The notes under the pieces: model-generated
Told to the model about the DNA's origin: nothing
The model's database searches: none
What the model saw: the letters and a program-made list of their open reading frames with translations, nothing else
Program-made: the position numbers and the translations under genes
In this document: positions 34,726 to 46,338 of the stretch, in pieces
Position numbering within the stretch: the stretch's first letter is position 1
How the letters are laid out: every line of letters starts with the position of its first letter
Assembly: GCA_029216955.1 (NCBI GenBank)
Contig: JANAVB010031417.1
Location: forward strand, 24,624,405-24,688,404
From: Iris pallida
Taxonomy: Eukaryota; Streptophyta; Magnoliopsida; Asparagales; Iridaceae
DNA: 64,000 nucleotides
Direction of reading: 5' to 3'

Positions 34726-36860
34726 TTGGGGAAAAAAATTATAATGTAAAGTTGGCCAAAATAGAATATATAAATATCAAAAATATACTTGTCAAAATGA
34801 GACAAATAACAATTATCATTTCATTATATTATATTTTAAACTGAATATTTGATACAAATTGATATTATATTACATGATTTGATTACATGTCTCAACAAAA
34901 TATTGTAATATAATTATAATTCTATTACATTACAAAATTTATAAAATTGTTCTTACAATGAACTAAATGCAACCTTAAGGAAGATATCAAAAGTCAAGTT
35001 TTATTTGACCTAAAACTAATATATGAATAGTATTGTATACTATTCAATAAAATTGACATTATTTAATAATGTAGCTGAAGACATTAGGTGCTTGGTTAAT
35101 AATTTCCAGGAGTGAACAACAGGAAAAATATTAGTTGTGGGCCGGAATATTGGATCCAAGAATATCAGATGGAGCCCAATTTGTACTTTCTCGTTCTATG
35201 ACGTGGGCCCACTGGGATCTTCAATTTTTGTTGTTGACTTTAAAAACTTTACAAATGTTCTTTTTTTCTATTAATTTGGTGGATTTGGTCGGGACTCTAT
35301 TTAGATATTATGTCCAAATTTATATTATTATTCCCTTTTGTCACTATATATTTTGTCAAATTCTCTCGAGATTTATATTCCTCAAAAAATTTGTTTTTTA
35401 CAACAAAAGTGTGACTAATTGCAGGCATCCACAAAAAATATTGCACAACACTCCAAGAATGGCTGAAGCTCGATTGCGCGCCAACTGTTCGGTAATATTC
35501 CCCAACCAATAAAATTTCCTTAAAATTTGTGTGTTTTCTTTATGGTTCTATTATAGATCTCAGCCATGGCTGTATCTACTTTTTAGTTGTCAACAACTGC
35601 TACATTTTGCATCATGGCACATTAGATATAGCAAATATCTAGCGGACACTCCAAAAATCGGTGCCAGGGTTCGTGTTGCGTATTGGACACGGCACTGACA
35701 CTCCAAAGTAAACTAGGACACGCCGAAACAGGTGCTGTGTCCCCTTTACTTTGTGCATCACTGACACTGTTGTTTATATCTAGCCTCGTGCTTTGATGAG
35801 ACCGAGATGGATGTATGCGATAATGCCATAGAAGCCGTACTACATTCAAGCAAAGACCTGCCTTCCGTTTAGTTAGTACTGGACAGTCGATTTGATTGCA
35901 ATCGCCTTTACTACAAAATCCAAATAATTTGAATCGGTTTGCGAATCAAGATCTACATAGAGTGCCATCCCAATACAACCTTAGCTGAACCTTCTCCTAT
36001 CGGAACGGCTTCGGCTATAGTTCATGGATCTACACGGAGAAACCCATAAAAATTCGGAGTTAGTTTTTATCCTTCTTATTTAACGCAGCTATAAAAAGAG
36101 TGTACCTCCTTATAAAACCAGAAATCCAATTGGCCTTTTTTAGTCCTTGATAAGCTCATGCGACCAAAGAACAATCTTCCAAGTTGCCCTAGACAAGAAT
36201 AGAACCAAATAATCCAAACACAGGGGTAAGATTGTGATTATTAATTCTCTCTCAATGGAATCATGTGCAGCAACGATCTAGAAGAGGGTCAGTATCAGTC
36301 CACAAACCATCCGCAGAGGAAAGGTGGTGATTGTGAGCGGGGTGATGATAGCAGTGATGATGGTTAGTGGAGGCGATAAAAAGGAAAGAGGTTATTACAA
36401 AAATTACAAATCACGAGAAATGTTTATTTCATAAGATCGGGATATCTGTGGGTATCATATGCTTTTGATCATATGACCTCGCTTCAGTTGGTTTGAGGCA
36501 ACATAGACTTTATTTTGAAATATTTGGGTCTATTTCAATCTCTAATACATGAGAGGGTCTCCTATAATCTATCCCGAAAAGAAAGAAACAGAATTTTTTT
36601 AATTTTTTTTTTCTCTGTTATCTTAGAATTCTGGATTCAGGAACATGCTGTCTTGCACAAATATATAGTTGTATTTATTTGACTTAGCTTCATAAACGTG
36701 TCATCAATGTCGGTCTAGAGATGTCATAGGCCCAACTTTGGCCTATTATACATAGGTATACCCCTTTGAAATATAATTGCATTGCAATCCCAGACTAGTC
36801 GATCGAGTACTCTAATAAGTGCTATTATTACATAAACCTTGTCTCACTGTCTTTTGCATC
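33500..36860. other. AT-rich spacer without a supported gene
   Basis: Apart from the MITE at 34451-34974 I see only short, stop-rich frames, ATT/TTA runs (for example 34695-34725) and no domain. It separates the promoter side of the RNA-binding protein gene from the end of the polyamine oxidase locus. Confidence 0.5.
34451..34974. mobile_element. PIF/Harbinger-type MITE (524 bp)
   Basis: Ends are imperfect inverted repeats: GGATGCGTTTGATT on the left and AACTAAATGCAACC on the right. They are flanked by TTA on both sides (34448-34450 and 34975-34977), the target duplication of Tourist-like elements. The interior is AT-rich and non-coding. Confidence 0.65.
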
Positions 36861-38149
36861 CTATATTTTGCAATCTCCGTTCTTGATACAATTGAGTAGC
36901 ATGTTTGCAGAATCAATGCCTGTTAAGATATGACATGACAATAAGCAGTAACTCACAGCGGATTTCAGTGTTAGAATTGTTAAATAGGAAGTAGGACAGA
37001 CCTGCTAGGTAGGCACCTTGTACATAACCTTTATAAAGTTTGCTTGTATGCTCTCTAGTGAAGTATACTCTTCCAAATGCTTCCTAAGATTTGCAAATAG
37101 TTTGGGGATCAGTCATAGTAATTCCTTCCATAAAAGTATTCTCTATCCTTCCCGGTTGTCTATATCATTGCAGCATCGGATGTTGCTTGAATGAAGACCA
37201 GTTGAGCCGTAAAACGAAAAAGGTAGCGATACATTACCCTAATTTGATCAAACTCGCACTTGTTAACCCCTATCGGCCAGTTCGAGAAAGCACCTCTGAC
37301 AAACCTGTCAGACCACCATCTAGGGATAAATATGTCTGTAGCCTCCGGTATATCCTTACCAAACATGGACCTTAGGACCTCCATGGCTTCTGCTCTAGTT
37401 TGAGAGTCTGATTGTTGCTCGATCCTTTTTGACTCGTCATCTGTGACGATGACTAATAAAATGTTGGCTTCTAGGATTTCTTTGTCAAGTTGCTGCAAGA
37501 CAATTACAAGAAAGTTAAAATAAAATCATCCCATCTAACTCTATGTAATGCACAAATGGGTTGTAGTTGTTCATAAATTGTTAACTTTTGCAGATAGTCT
37601 GTAGTCAACAGTTCATAATGGACCAGTGATGATTCTTGGGCCTTAGGAGCACGGATCTTCAAAGTCTACGTCGTGTCCTTGTCTTACAAGACATGATACA
37701 GATGCGGGATAATGACATTTTAAAATGGATATATAAGTACTCGCCTATGTTGCACGAATATAGACACGGACACAGATATAGACACAATATGGATACGAAC
37801 ACCAATTGTGTTTGTGCAACATGCCTGACAAGGTTATCCAAAATAAGCTTGAACCCGCCAAAGTCTATACCTTGTCCGTGTTCCTATTGTATTTTCTCGT
37901 AGTTTGTTTGCAACAAGCTTAGAACCTTTATGGGCTGTGGCTAACAGTACGAAAGAAGTGGCTTTTTGTTGAAAATTTATGGTAGGGTTGAGCATGGGAT
38001 TCTTTGGCCCTTATATGTGCTTAACTACAAGACTAGTTATGTTAATTTTATGGTTTGAACTGTTGGGCAATTAAGAAAAGTGTCCGAAAAATATGCATAT
38101 CTGAAAGGAGAACGTTGAGATGATTGATTGATAATGCATTAAAAGGCAA

Positions 38150-38430
38150 GACAAGGAATGATGAGAAAGTGAAGTTGGTTTCAATCGTGGATAAAAGGAG
38201 AAACAACTCATGTAAGATGGTTTGGACATGTGTAGAGGTAAAGCAATAGATGGACCATTTAGGAGCGGCAAGATATTAGTTAAAGCAGCCACTAGAACTA
38301 GGGGTAGACCTTAAGTAAGTTGGATTGGGGCTGTTAAAAAGGATATGGGGTAGACCTTAAAGAGGATGGCCCTCGGCAGAGAAGGATGGAAGAAAAGGGT
38401 CTGTGTTGTACGGCTACATATTATCCTAAA
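38150..38430 (+). mobile_element. LINE reverse-transcriptase C-terminal remnant
   Basis: On the plus strand blocks corresponding to the end of plant non-LTR retrotransposon ORF2 can be followed: a W/DGLDMC-like segment, KAIDGPFRSG, RTRGRP, SWIGAVKKDM and REGWKKRV, with stops between. It lies in a polyamine oxidase intron. No 5' part is seen. Confidence 0.6.
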
Positions 38431-40904
38431 CACGTCTTAAACTAATCAGAAGGATTGAAGAGTTCATCTGAGCACTTGCACAAACCTTGCCAATATAGAT
38501 CCTGTGTGCAGTGGCAGTGAAAACTAACCAAAAATTACAACAGAAACCACCAGACTAGGATCAGTAAGTATCTAGTAGTTATAGACTTATAGCTCCCGAA
38601 GACTTCAAGAAACGATGAACTCAAAGAAGGATGGAATTTTACCTGCCAAATTGGATAATATCCCCTCTTTTTGCTAGCATAAAGGAAGAACTCTGTCCCA
38701 TTACCACTTGGCCAGAACTTATATGGGAATTTGAGAGAGTTCTTGGTGAATACTGCCATATTAATTTTATAAATTGCCATGATCTTCTTACAAAACTATT
38801 AGCGTGCTCCTGCTAGATTGAGAGTGACCAATAACACTGAGCAGAAACTTTGCCTTGTAACCACTTTAGCCTTAAAGCTTGATTTATTTGTGCAGATTCA
38901 CGAAAATAGATGTCTGTAGAAAAAAAGAAAACACTTTCCATAGTGACTGTAGATTCTTTTTCTTTTCTACTAATTCTAAATCTTACACAAGTCAGGTTCA
39001 AATTTGATTAGATTGGTCTGGGGCACACCGATGCTTACTGAGAGTATTACAAAGTCTGCTTTATAAACTGAACCATCCTCTGTTGTAACAGTCACAACAT
39101 TTCCAGATTGCTTGATATGCCTTACCACCTGCCAAATTAAACCATAGTAATTTCACCAATTGTGCTTTGCATCAACACGATGCACGCTGTTCAATCAGCC
39201 ATTTAGCATCTGCAAGAAGTTCCTAAAATAACATAAAATAAGGTATCAATTCAATTCAACTTTCAATCATTCTATTTCTCTTACCCTTGTAAGGGCTTTG
39301 CTCCATCTTCCAAATCTGATTACAAAAGTTGGGATTCGATGAAAAGTTTTTGGAAGTTTAATCGAAATGATGTTGTTCTCTCACATGGCTTGACCATTTT
39401 CAGAGCCATATCATGAAGTTTCCACGTATATCATAATTGATAGGACTACTTGTCACATTCAAATTTTAAATATTATTCCATAGGGGCATGCAGTTCTCTA
39501 ATATCTAAAAGCGATCATATCAATATCATTTCTAAATCATCATAATCCGAGCCTTCTCTCGTCAAAGTGGGGTTGGACATGGAGGACGAGAAAGCCCTGC
39601 AAAAGAATTGACAGTTTCTATGACATGTTCTCAACATGACGTGAACCCTGTCCGAGGTGCCAAATTCCTAACCCATATATCTAGGAACATGACATGAGAG
39701 GCCTTGCTGTAAAATCTAGACCAGTTTGCAGGTAAATAGACCTCCTTGTTTGGTAGTGTACTTTAAGCTCATGCAACCTAGGAGTGCCCTCTTAGATTTT
39801 CCTATAGCGTATTCATCTCTTTTGATTTAGATAACTGTAGTCATCTCTATTGCATAAGCCAAATAGCGCAAAGAATGTTACTCTCAGAAAGAAATTATAG
39901 CATGTTCAAGTAAATTCAATCTCTATGCAACAACTATTTAAGCTAAGAGATCAAATTGTTTAACTAATACAGGTTGTACTGTTCATAAATTAGGACCTTC
40001 CCGACACCCTTACTGACTTCTATTTTGAGAGAAAATTGTGGGCACAATGCTCCCATATTTTCTTAAATAGCAGCAACAAGACATCCTTAATTACTAGCTA
40101 CATAGCATCATCCACTTCTCATTATAATGCTGAAATTACCTTGTTTAACTTTAGCCGATGATCCTTGATGGTGCCGTTTTTAATTGTCCTAAGGAACTGA
40201 CTTGCCTCTTGATACACCAGGCTCTCGAAGCCTCGGCGATCGGCTACAAAGTAGCGGTCATCTCCGTAGTTAGCAAAGGTCGGCAATGGCAGGGTGTTGC
40301 GTAGGCTTGTCATCTGAGGCGGCTCCGCACATTCATAATCATAGGTGTAGTAGTCTATCACCATGTCTAGTGGACTGGAGGGTAGACTGAATACCAAAAC
40401 ACAATTTTGCACAAAATTGTCAAAACAGTTAATTGGCCTCAATCTGTGATTGGAAAAGGTAACCAAAAGTTCATGTATTCATCAACTAATGTAGCATACA
40501 TCACCAGCATATAACACAGCAAAATATGTTTTTTTTTTGTCTTATCTATGGCAGATGTCAAAGTATTAGAGATTTTGTTGAAGTCATTTTCTTTAAACTC
40601 TTAAATTGTAGCACTAGCAAATTAAATTAGGAAAATTTAAAATTTTAAATGATATGTTTGCCAGATCATACCCTTGTCAGCAATCACCCGAATAAAACGC
40701 GTATTATACGCGAATTTTTTCGTATCTTACATAAACATATAATACTTGCGTACTTTTGAAAAAATCGTATTTGTACGCGAATTTTAAGTCTGTAGAGTTT
40801 TAAAACGCGTACTATACGAAATTTTAAAAAATTCGGCCAAAAAATATGCCTGAGAAACCCAACAGTTGCTATTAAGTATTAATTCCCACCACACTCTTTT
40901 CTTG

Positions 40905-41140
40905 GACACTTGAGTCTGTTGCTGCTATTAAGTATTAAGATGACACAATTCTCAAAAAAAATTATCAGAAGCAAAAAAGAAGAACCCAAGAGTCTTTCCA
41001 ATTCCAAATTCCAACCTGCTGCTTGCATGTTGCAATTGCAACAATTAAAGCAAAACACTTCGGTTTCCATCCCACCTGCTGCTTGCATGTTGCAATTGCC
41101 ACAAACTTCGGTTTCAATTTAATTTGTCAACCTACTGCTT
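40905..41140 (+). repeat. Short local repeat of CCTGCTGCTTGCATG
   Basis: The block CCTGCTGCTTGCATGTTGCA occurs at about 41018 and 41080 and, altered, at about 41132, with CACTTCGGTTTC-like sequence between. It is in a polyamine oxidase intron. Confidence 0.6.
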
Positions 41141-41599
41141 GCATGGCTGATAATATTGACTTGTTTTAATGTGAACCTTCTTTGATTCCTCTGGCTTCAC
41201 AAGTTGTTTTATTTCTCTGGTGGAAATATAGATCGGTGGACATTTGGGTTGTATGACAATAGATATATTTGTAATGCACCACCAACCGTGGTACTTGTTT
41301 TATTCTTCTGGCTTCCAGGAAGTTTATGAAGGAGTACGGGTGGGTCCTATATATATATATGCCGAATTTTTAGTGTCGAATTTGTTCATATGAAACGTAC
41401 TAAACACGAATTAAATCTAATCCGAATGTTTTCTGTTAGACGAATGTTTGACCGAATTTTTGAACGTATTTTACTTATACTGTGCCGATTTATATTCGTA
41501 TTTTTGCCGTCCCGAATGTTTTTCTTTGCCGAATTGCTATATCATACTAGGAAAGGACTTGAATGTTTTCCGAATCAATTGACTTAGGATATCTCAGAA

Positions 41600-41810
41600 A
41601 AGTCCATAACAGTAAATTAGTTAAAGAAATGTAACCAATTATGGTTGAAAAGTCTTCTTGAGATGTCGAGGAGGGGGATTGAAGTTTTAGAAAAAGATAT
41701 GGTTTTGTTAGTGTTACAGAGGACATGGTCTTTAACATAGCTGAATGGAAGAAGTATTCAAAGAGCCAATCCCGAAAATTTGGGATAAAAACTTTGTTGT
41801 TGTTGTTGTA
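41600..41810 (+). mobile_element. Possible LINE 3' end with TTG tail
   Basis: CCCGAAAATTTGGGAT is followed by AAAAACTTTG and (TTG)n, a form often seen at the 3' end of plant LINEs or their SINEs. It lies in a polyamine oxidase intron and could be the tail of another copy of the LINE at 38150-38430. Evidence is limited to this end pattern. Confidence 0.35.
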
Positions 41811-42868
41811 TGTCGAGGAAGGGTAAAGAAAGCTTCAGAAGTCACCAGAGGAGAGAGAGAAAACAGAAACTGATAGCAATCTATCCCCTTGCACAAGATC
41901 AACATCTATCAAACCCCAATTTTTTTTAAGTCTGAAACATATAACATATTGGCCCGGAGATGGAACAATGAATGGTACTAAGCAATATTCAGGTTCTTCT
42001 CTTATTGGTCATTATTGTTCTAAACCAGCTCTAAGCAAAGAATTTTCCTTTGACTTTCCAAGTGACAAACTAGTTAATAGTGACACCTTGCACTCTTATA
42101 TCAATCAACTTATCATTACTATAGCCCCTGAATTAGCTTTTATTTTGCATAAAAACAAAAATATTAGAGGGGATTTTTTTTTTGGGGTAACTTGCAACAA
42201 TTGTGCTAAACTAGCTGTCACTATTCTCTAATCACCTTGAGATTCCCATCCACACGATTTTGTTTGTTTTGGTCATTTTGGCAATGAAACAAGAGAAAGG
42301 AAAAGGAGGCGGCTCTCATGCTTAGATCTTAAAACCTAGTCCTTTTCCCATTTCTCTTTGCCAAATAAGAAGAAAATGATTCAAACGTGTAATCTGGACT
42401 CAAGTTAATGGATTTGTGCAAATCTTTCAGGAAAAACAGACACTTAATTGACACCGACATGTAAAATTGTAAATAGAAAGCTGAAGAGTATAGAATGACA
42501 TGTAGTTACTGGTTATTGAGGCGTTGGAGCCAAGGTTCAAAATATCGGCATCGGTATCGGACAATTTGTATGAGTATCGGTATCGGCGGTATCGGATCGG
42601 AGTATCGAATTTTTTGGTATCGGCAGTATCGACAATATTAAATAATTATTAAAAAAATTAGAATTTTTTTAAATATATTTAGTATTCTTTATTCCCTTAA
42701 GGGCACCCTTTATTTTGGGTTATTTTGCCCCTTGTTTTCTTAGGACATATGGGTCCATACTCTTTCCTCCCACCTCTGGAATATTTCTCACCTCCTCCTC
42801 ACGATATGCGACCGACTTTGATCGGGCACCTAACGTCGGACCCCTACTAGACCCTGCTCCTCTCTCCC

Positions 42869-43249
42869 CTACACTCCACTACTCCATTGCGCAGTTGCAT
42901 GTTCTCTCCTACTTTCTCTCAGGTCCCTTCTAAGGTCCGCGTATTCGTCAGCATCATCTTCTTCTTCTGAGGAATCTCCTTGACGAGCTGTTCTTGTCAA
43001 CTCCTCCTCTACTAGTTGTTTTCTTCGGTTGGCTATTAATTTATCTTTTTGTTTACCCTCGACAAGCAACAACATTTCTCTTCTTGTCTCAAGTGGTACT
43101 TCAGGACACGATGCTACGTTTCCTTTAATACCAGCTAAGTGTTGTTTGAGACGAGTAACTCCTCCGTCCATCTTTTTGCCACAATAATTGCATTGTACCT
43201 TCCTCCTATTTCCTTCAACACACTTGTCATGGTTCCAACCAACATCCAT
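42869..43249 (-). pseudogene. BED zinc-finger N-terminal part of a hAT transposase
   Basis: The 126-codon frame starts MDVGWNHDKCVEGNRRKVQC and has CNYCGKKMDGGVTRLKQHL, that is C-x2-C with a later H plus a C in VASCPEVP, the usual BED finger at the start of plant hAT transposases. A Glu/Asp-rich segment follows (SSEEEDDADEYADLR). The dimerisation and DDE parts are absent. It may bind element ends, but as a fragment it is more likely a remnant left by internal deletion. Confidence 0.75.
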
Positions 43250-43349
43250 TTCCTGTGCGACGCGCCATTATATAATCCTAAAAATAAAATAAAAAAATGT
43301 TACATACAATAATAAAAAATGTTACATGCAATAATAAAAACGTTACATG

Positions 43350-43351
<2 letters not shown>

Positions 43352-43402
<51 letters not shown>

Positions 43403-43478
43403 GTTAGTAAAAAAATAACAAAAGTTAGTTGAGTAAAAAAAAATAAACAAAAATTAGTTATATATATGTAAAAAAAAG

Positions 43479-43538
<60 letters not shown>
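43352..43538. repeat. Two TA microsatellites
   Basis: Pure (TA)n runs at 43352-43399 and 43482-43538, separated by AT-rich sequence, inside the hAT element. Confidence 0.95.
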
Positions 43539-43542
<4 letters not shown>

Positions 43543-45403
43543 TAGTGGATTAAAAAGAGAGGCAGTATAATAAGTTAATCAAAGGAAACATATATATACA
43601 TGTGTGAGCCAATAAATATATATACATGTGACTTTAGTTTAGACATGAAAGTAAGATGGAGTTTGTGGTTAGTGGATTAAATTTGGTTCTGCTGTTACAG
43701 TGAAGTCCACTGTTGTCTTGGGTTCGAGCCTTCGGTTCTGCAATTTCTTTTTCCATCTGTCCAAATATATCTGGACCGTTCATTTGAATTTTTTTTTTTT
43801 TCTTCTTTCATCTCAGCCGACCATTTGGCTGAGATGCTAAACCTAGCATATATTATTGGGGGGAGAGGGGAGAGAATCATTTCTCAGCTCGAGAATTCTC
43901 TCCGCCTCTCCACAGTCCCCTCCGCCTCCTCTCCGCCTCCACAGTCCCCTCCGCCTCTCCGCCTCCTCGCCGTCCAGAAACCCTCCTTCTCGTAGTCGAC
44001 GTCGGCGGCAAAGGGGAAGGCGAAGACGAAGGCGACGGCGGCCGTGTAGAAGCTAGATCTCAGCCTCTGTTACCTTCGACGACGGCAAAGACGGGGACGG
44101 TGAGGTAATTCTTCACTAATTTCTGTAAAAAAATTTCCTTCTAGTTGTTGTGTGTTTGTAGGCAGATTTTCATCTATTTATAGAAATTTGGGATGAATTG
44201 TTTCAATTTTTTCATTATTGAAATCTCTGTTGGATTTGACACAGCACAATGTTCTTTTTGTTTTGGTCGGAGATTCGATTCTTCATGCTTAGGATTTCTT
44301 TTTTCCTGTTTGCATCGTATCGTCCGTATCGGTCCGTATCGGCCGATACGACCCGATCCAATACTGTCAACGGCGTTATCGGCCGATACCGATATTTTAA
44401 GCACGTTTCGGATCGGGGACACCCAAAATCGATCCGATACGGCCTATACGTATCGGTATCGGCCGATACTTTGAACCTTGGTTGGAACACGGAGATACAT
44501 ATATCGTCCAGGCTACTTGATGCAAAGGTCCCCGAGAAATTATTTCCAAATTCAGTAATTGCCGTTGCTAGATCAATGGCCTTCTTCGCAGTCAGGCTGT
44601 CATACAGTCCACCTCTGTTAAAAGGAAAACACATGACATGTAAGAACTGGTGATAGACTCTACTTCTCTCAATATGGATTGTAAGGATTCACAAGATTCA
44701 TGGTGCAATTTTGATTTTTATTCCGCAATCTTAAATCTCGAATTGGGATGCCTGAAACATTTTTGAGCCGTCTTACTGAGTATTTTTCTAGTTATTATGA
44801 AGTTTATCTACCATGAATGATTAGAATTTCCATTTCTCAACATTTTTTACATAAGATCTATCAACTGCATATACTCACTCTTGTTTGTAAATATTGGAGG
44901 GCAGGTTGCACTCCTACCCAGTTGGCTCCTGATTCGACTCGGACTCCTGCAAAATCAGCCATGCGGATTCGGCCACCAATGCGGTCCGTTGGCTCGAGTA
45001 TCACTATGTCTTCGATGCCTGCGTCCGATAAGGTCTTCCCTGCACTTATACCTGATACTTATACTGATGCTCAGTAGAAAGGCTTTTAGTCGTCGGTTAG
45101 TATATATATATTTATAATAGGAAAAAATTATGAAATGTCCAAAAATTGTAAAAATTTTATGTAAAATTTACCGCAAAATAATATTTCATCGCGTGTCCAG
45201 AATTAGCGATGAATATATAAAGCGGATTCTGAATGACCATTTTGCCCTTCTAATTTATTCAACACACCCCCGAACCCTACTCTTAAAAAAAAAGGTTTCG
45301 ATTCTTCCACTTCTTTCATACGCCGCGCAGTTTCTAATCTAGGTTTTTCTTCCAAAATCTTCAAACATTCCTCTCCATTCGCAATTTTCACACCATGTCG
45401 GAG

Positions 45404-46338
45404 GTTAAAACGCATGAGAATGTTCATTCTCCGTGTTAAATTACACGGAGGATGCCATTCTCCGTAATTTTAACACGGAGAATGACATTTTTCGTTTTAA
45501 TTACACGGAGAATGGCATCTTCCGTGTTAAAACGCATGAGAATGACCATTCTCCGTCTTAAATTACACGAAGAATATCTCTGTGTAATTTAGCACGGAGA
45601 ATGCTATTCTCCGTGTTAAATTACACGGAGAATGACATTCTCATGCGTGGCATTCTCATGCGTTAAAACGCATGAGAATAATTATTCTCCGTCTTAAATT
45701 ACACGGAGAATGGTATCCTCCGTATTAAATTACACGAAAAATGGCATCTTTCGTGCTAAATTACACGGAGAATGGCATTCTCATGCGTTAAAACGCATGA
45801 GAATGACCATTCTCCGTCTTAAATTATACGGAGAATGTCATTCTCCGTGTAATTTAACACGGAGAATGATTTAAATTACACGGAGGATGCCATTCTCCGT
45901 GTATAAAAACCCGGAGAATGTCATTCTCCTTGTTAAATTACACGGATAATGGAATTCTATGTGTTAAAACGCATGAGAATGACTATTCTCCGTGTAGTTT
46001 AACACAGAGAATATCATTCTCCGTGTTAAATTACACGGAGGATGTCATTCTCCGTGTACAAAAATACAGAGATTGTCATTCTCATTGTTAAATTACACGG
46101 ATAATGATATTCTCCGTGTTAAAACACATAAGAATGACTATTCTCCGTGTAATTTAACACGGAGAATGTCATTCTCCGTTTTAAATTACACGGAGAATGG
46201 TCATTTCCAGTGTTAAAACGCATGAGAATGACTATTCTCCGTATAGTTTAACACGAAGAATATCATTCTCCGTATTAAATTACACGGAGGATGCCATTCT
46301 CCGTGTACAAAAACACAGATAATGTCATTCTCCTTGTT
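45404..46338. repeat. Array of alternating short palindromes
   Basis: About 0.93 kb consists of two kinds of palindrome sharing the outer hexamer CATTCT/AGAATG: one has arms CATTCTCCGTGT with a TAAATT-like centre, the other arms CATTCTCATGCGT with a TAAA-like centre. They alternate with little other sequence and with point changes. The array is cut at 46339 by the gypsy-B LTR. To its left, 45052-45403 shows no supported gene. Confidence 0.9.

Larger units (their letters stand above)
42531..44480. mobile_element. Non-autonomous hAT element (1,950 bp) with BED-finger fragment
   Basis: Left end CAAGGTTCAAAATATCGG and right end its near complement (CCGATACTTTGAACCTTG). The 8-bp flanks GTTGGAGC (42523-42530) and GTTGGAAC (44481-44488) differ by one base, as in an older hAT duplication. 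Subterminal regions are packed with TATCGG/CCGATA motifs (42540-42640 and 44310-44470), as is common for hAT transposase binding. Inside are a BED zinc-finger frame, TA microsatellites and a GC-rich CTCCGCCTC block near 43895-43970, but no catalytic transposase domain. Confidence 0.85.
36861..45051 (-). pseudogene. Polyamine oxidase, exon split by a hAT element and first exon missing
   Basis: Exons recognised on the minus strand: 45051-44918 (FAD-binding: EDIVILEPTDRIGGRIR, ESGANW), 44614-44481 plus 42522-42510 (GGLYDSLTAKKAIDLA to QRLNN), 40386-40140 (PLDMVIDYYTYDYE, YFVADRRGFE), 39128-38989, 38786-38643 (KFPYKFWP, RRGYYPIWQ), 37492-37238 (RRIEQQSD-like, PRWWSDRF, FSNWPIGV), 37083-37002 (GRVYFTREHTS, GYVQGAYLAG) and 36919-36861 ending IDSANMLLNC and TAG. 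Splice ends are GT-AG and the listed exons are open. The family oxidises spermine and spermidine with FAD. The first exon with the GxGxxG start is not found, nor a clear exon between 44918 and 44614 (a doubtful remnant at about 44690-44750). The FAD motif reads TREH where the family has TGEH. The hAT insertion lies in coding sequence. Confidence 0.85.

Noticed and set aside
35620..35850. GGACACGG-like short motifs and a 75-codon frame
   Set aside because: Resembles dispersed low-complexity repeat sequence, but ends and target duplication could not be defined.
39540..39600. CTCGTCAAAGTGGGGTTGGA, similar to some plant SINE 3' ends
   Set aside because: Too short and without promoter boxes, tail or target duplication.
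40680..40860. CGCGTATTATACGCG-like palindromic sequence in a polyamine oxidase intron, with related motifs near 41360-41540
   Set aside because: Could be the ends of an old transposon, but I could not match the ends or find a duplication.
44193..44474. Frames with RYR/SADT repeats on both strands
   Set aside because: They read through the TATCGG/CCGATA motifs at the right end of the hAT element.
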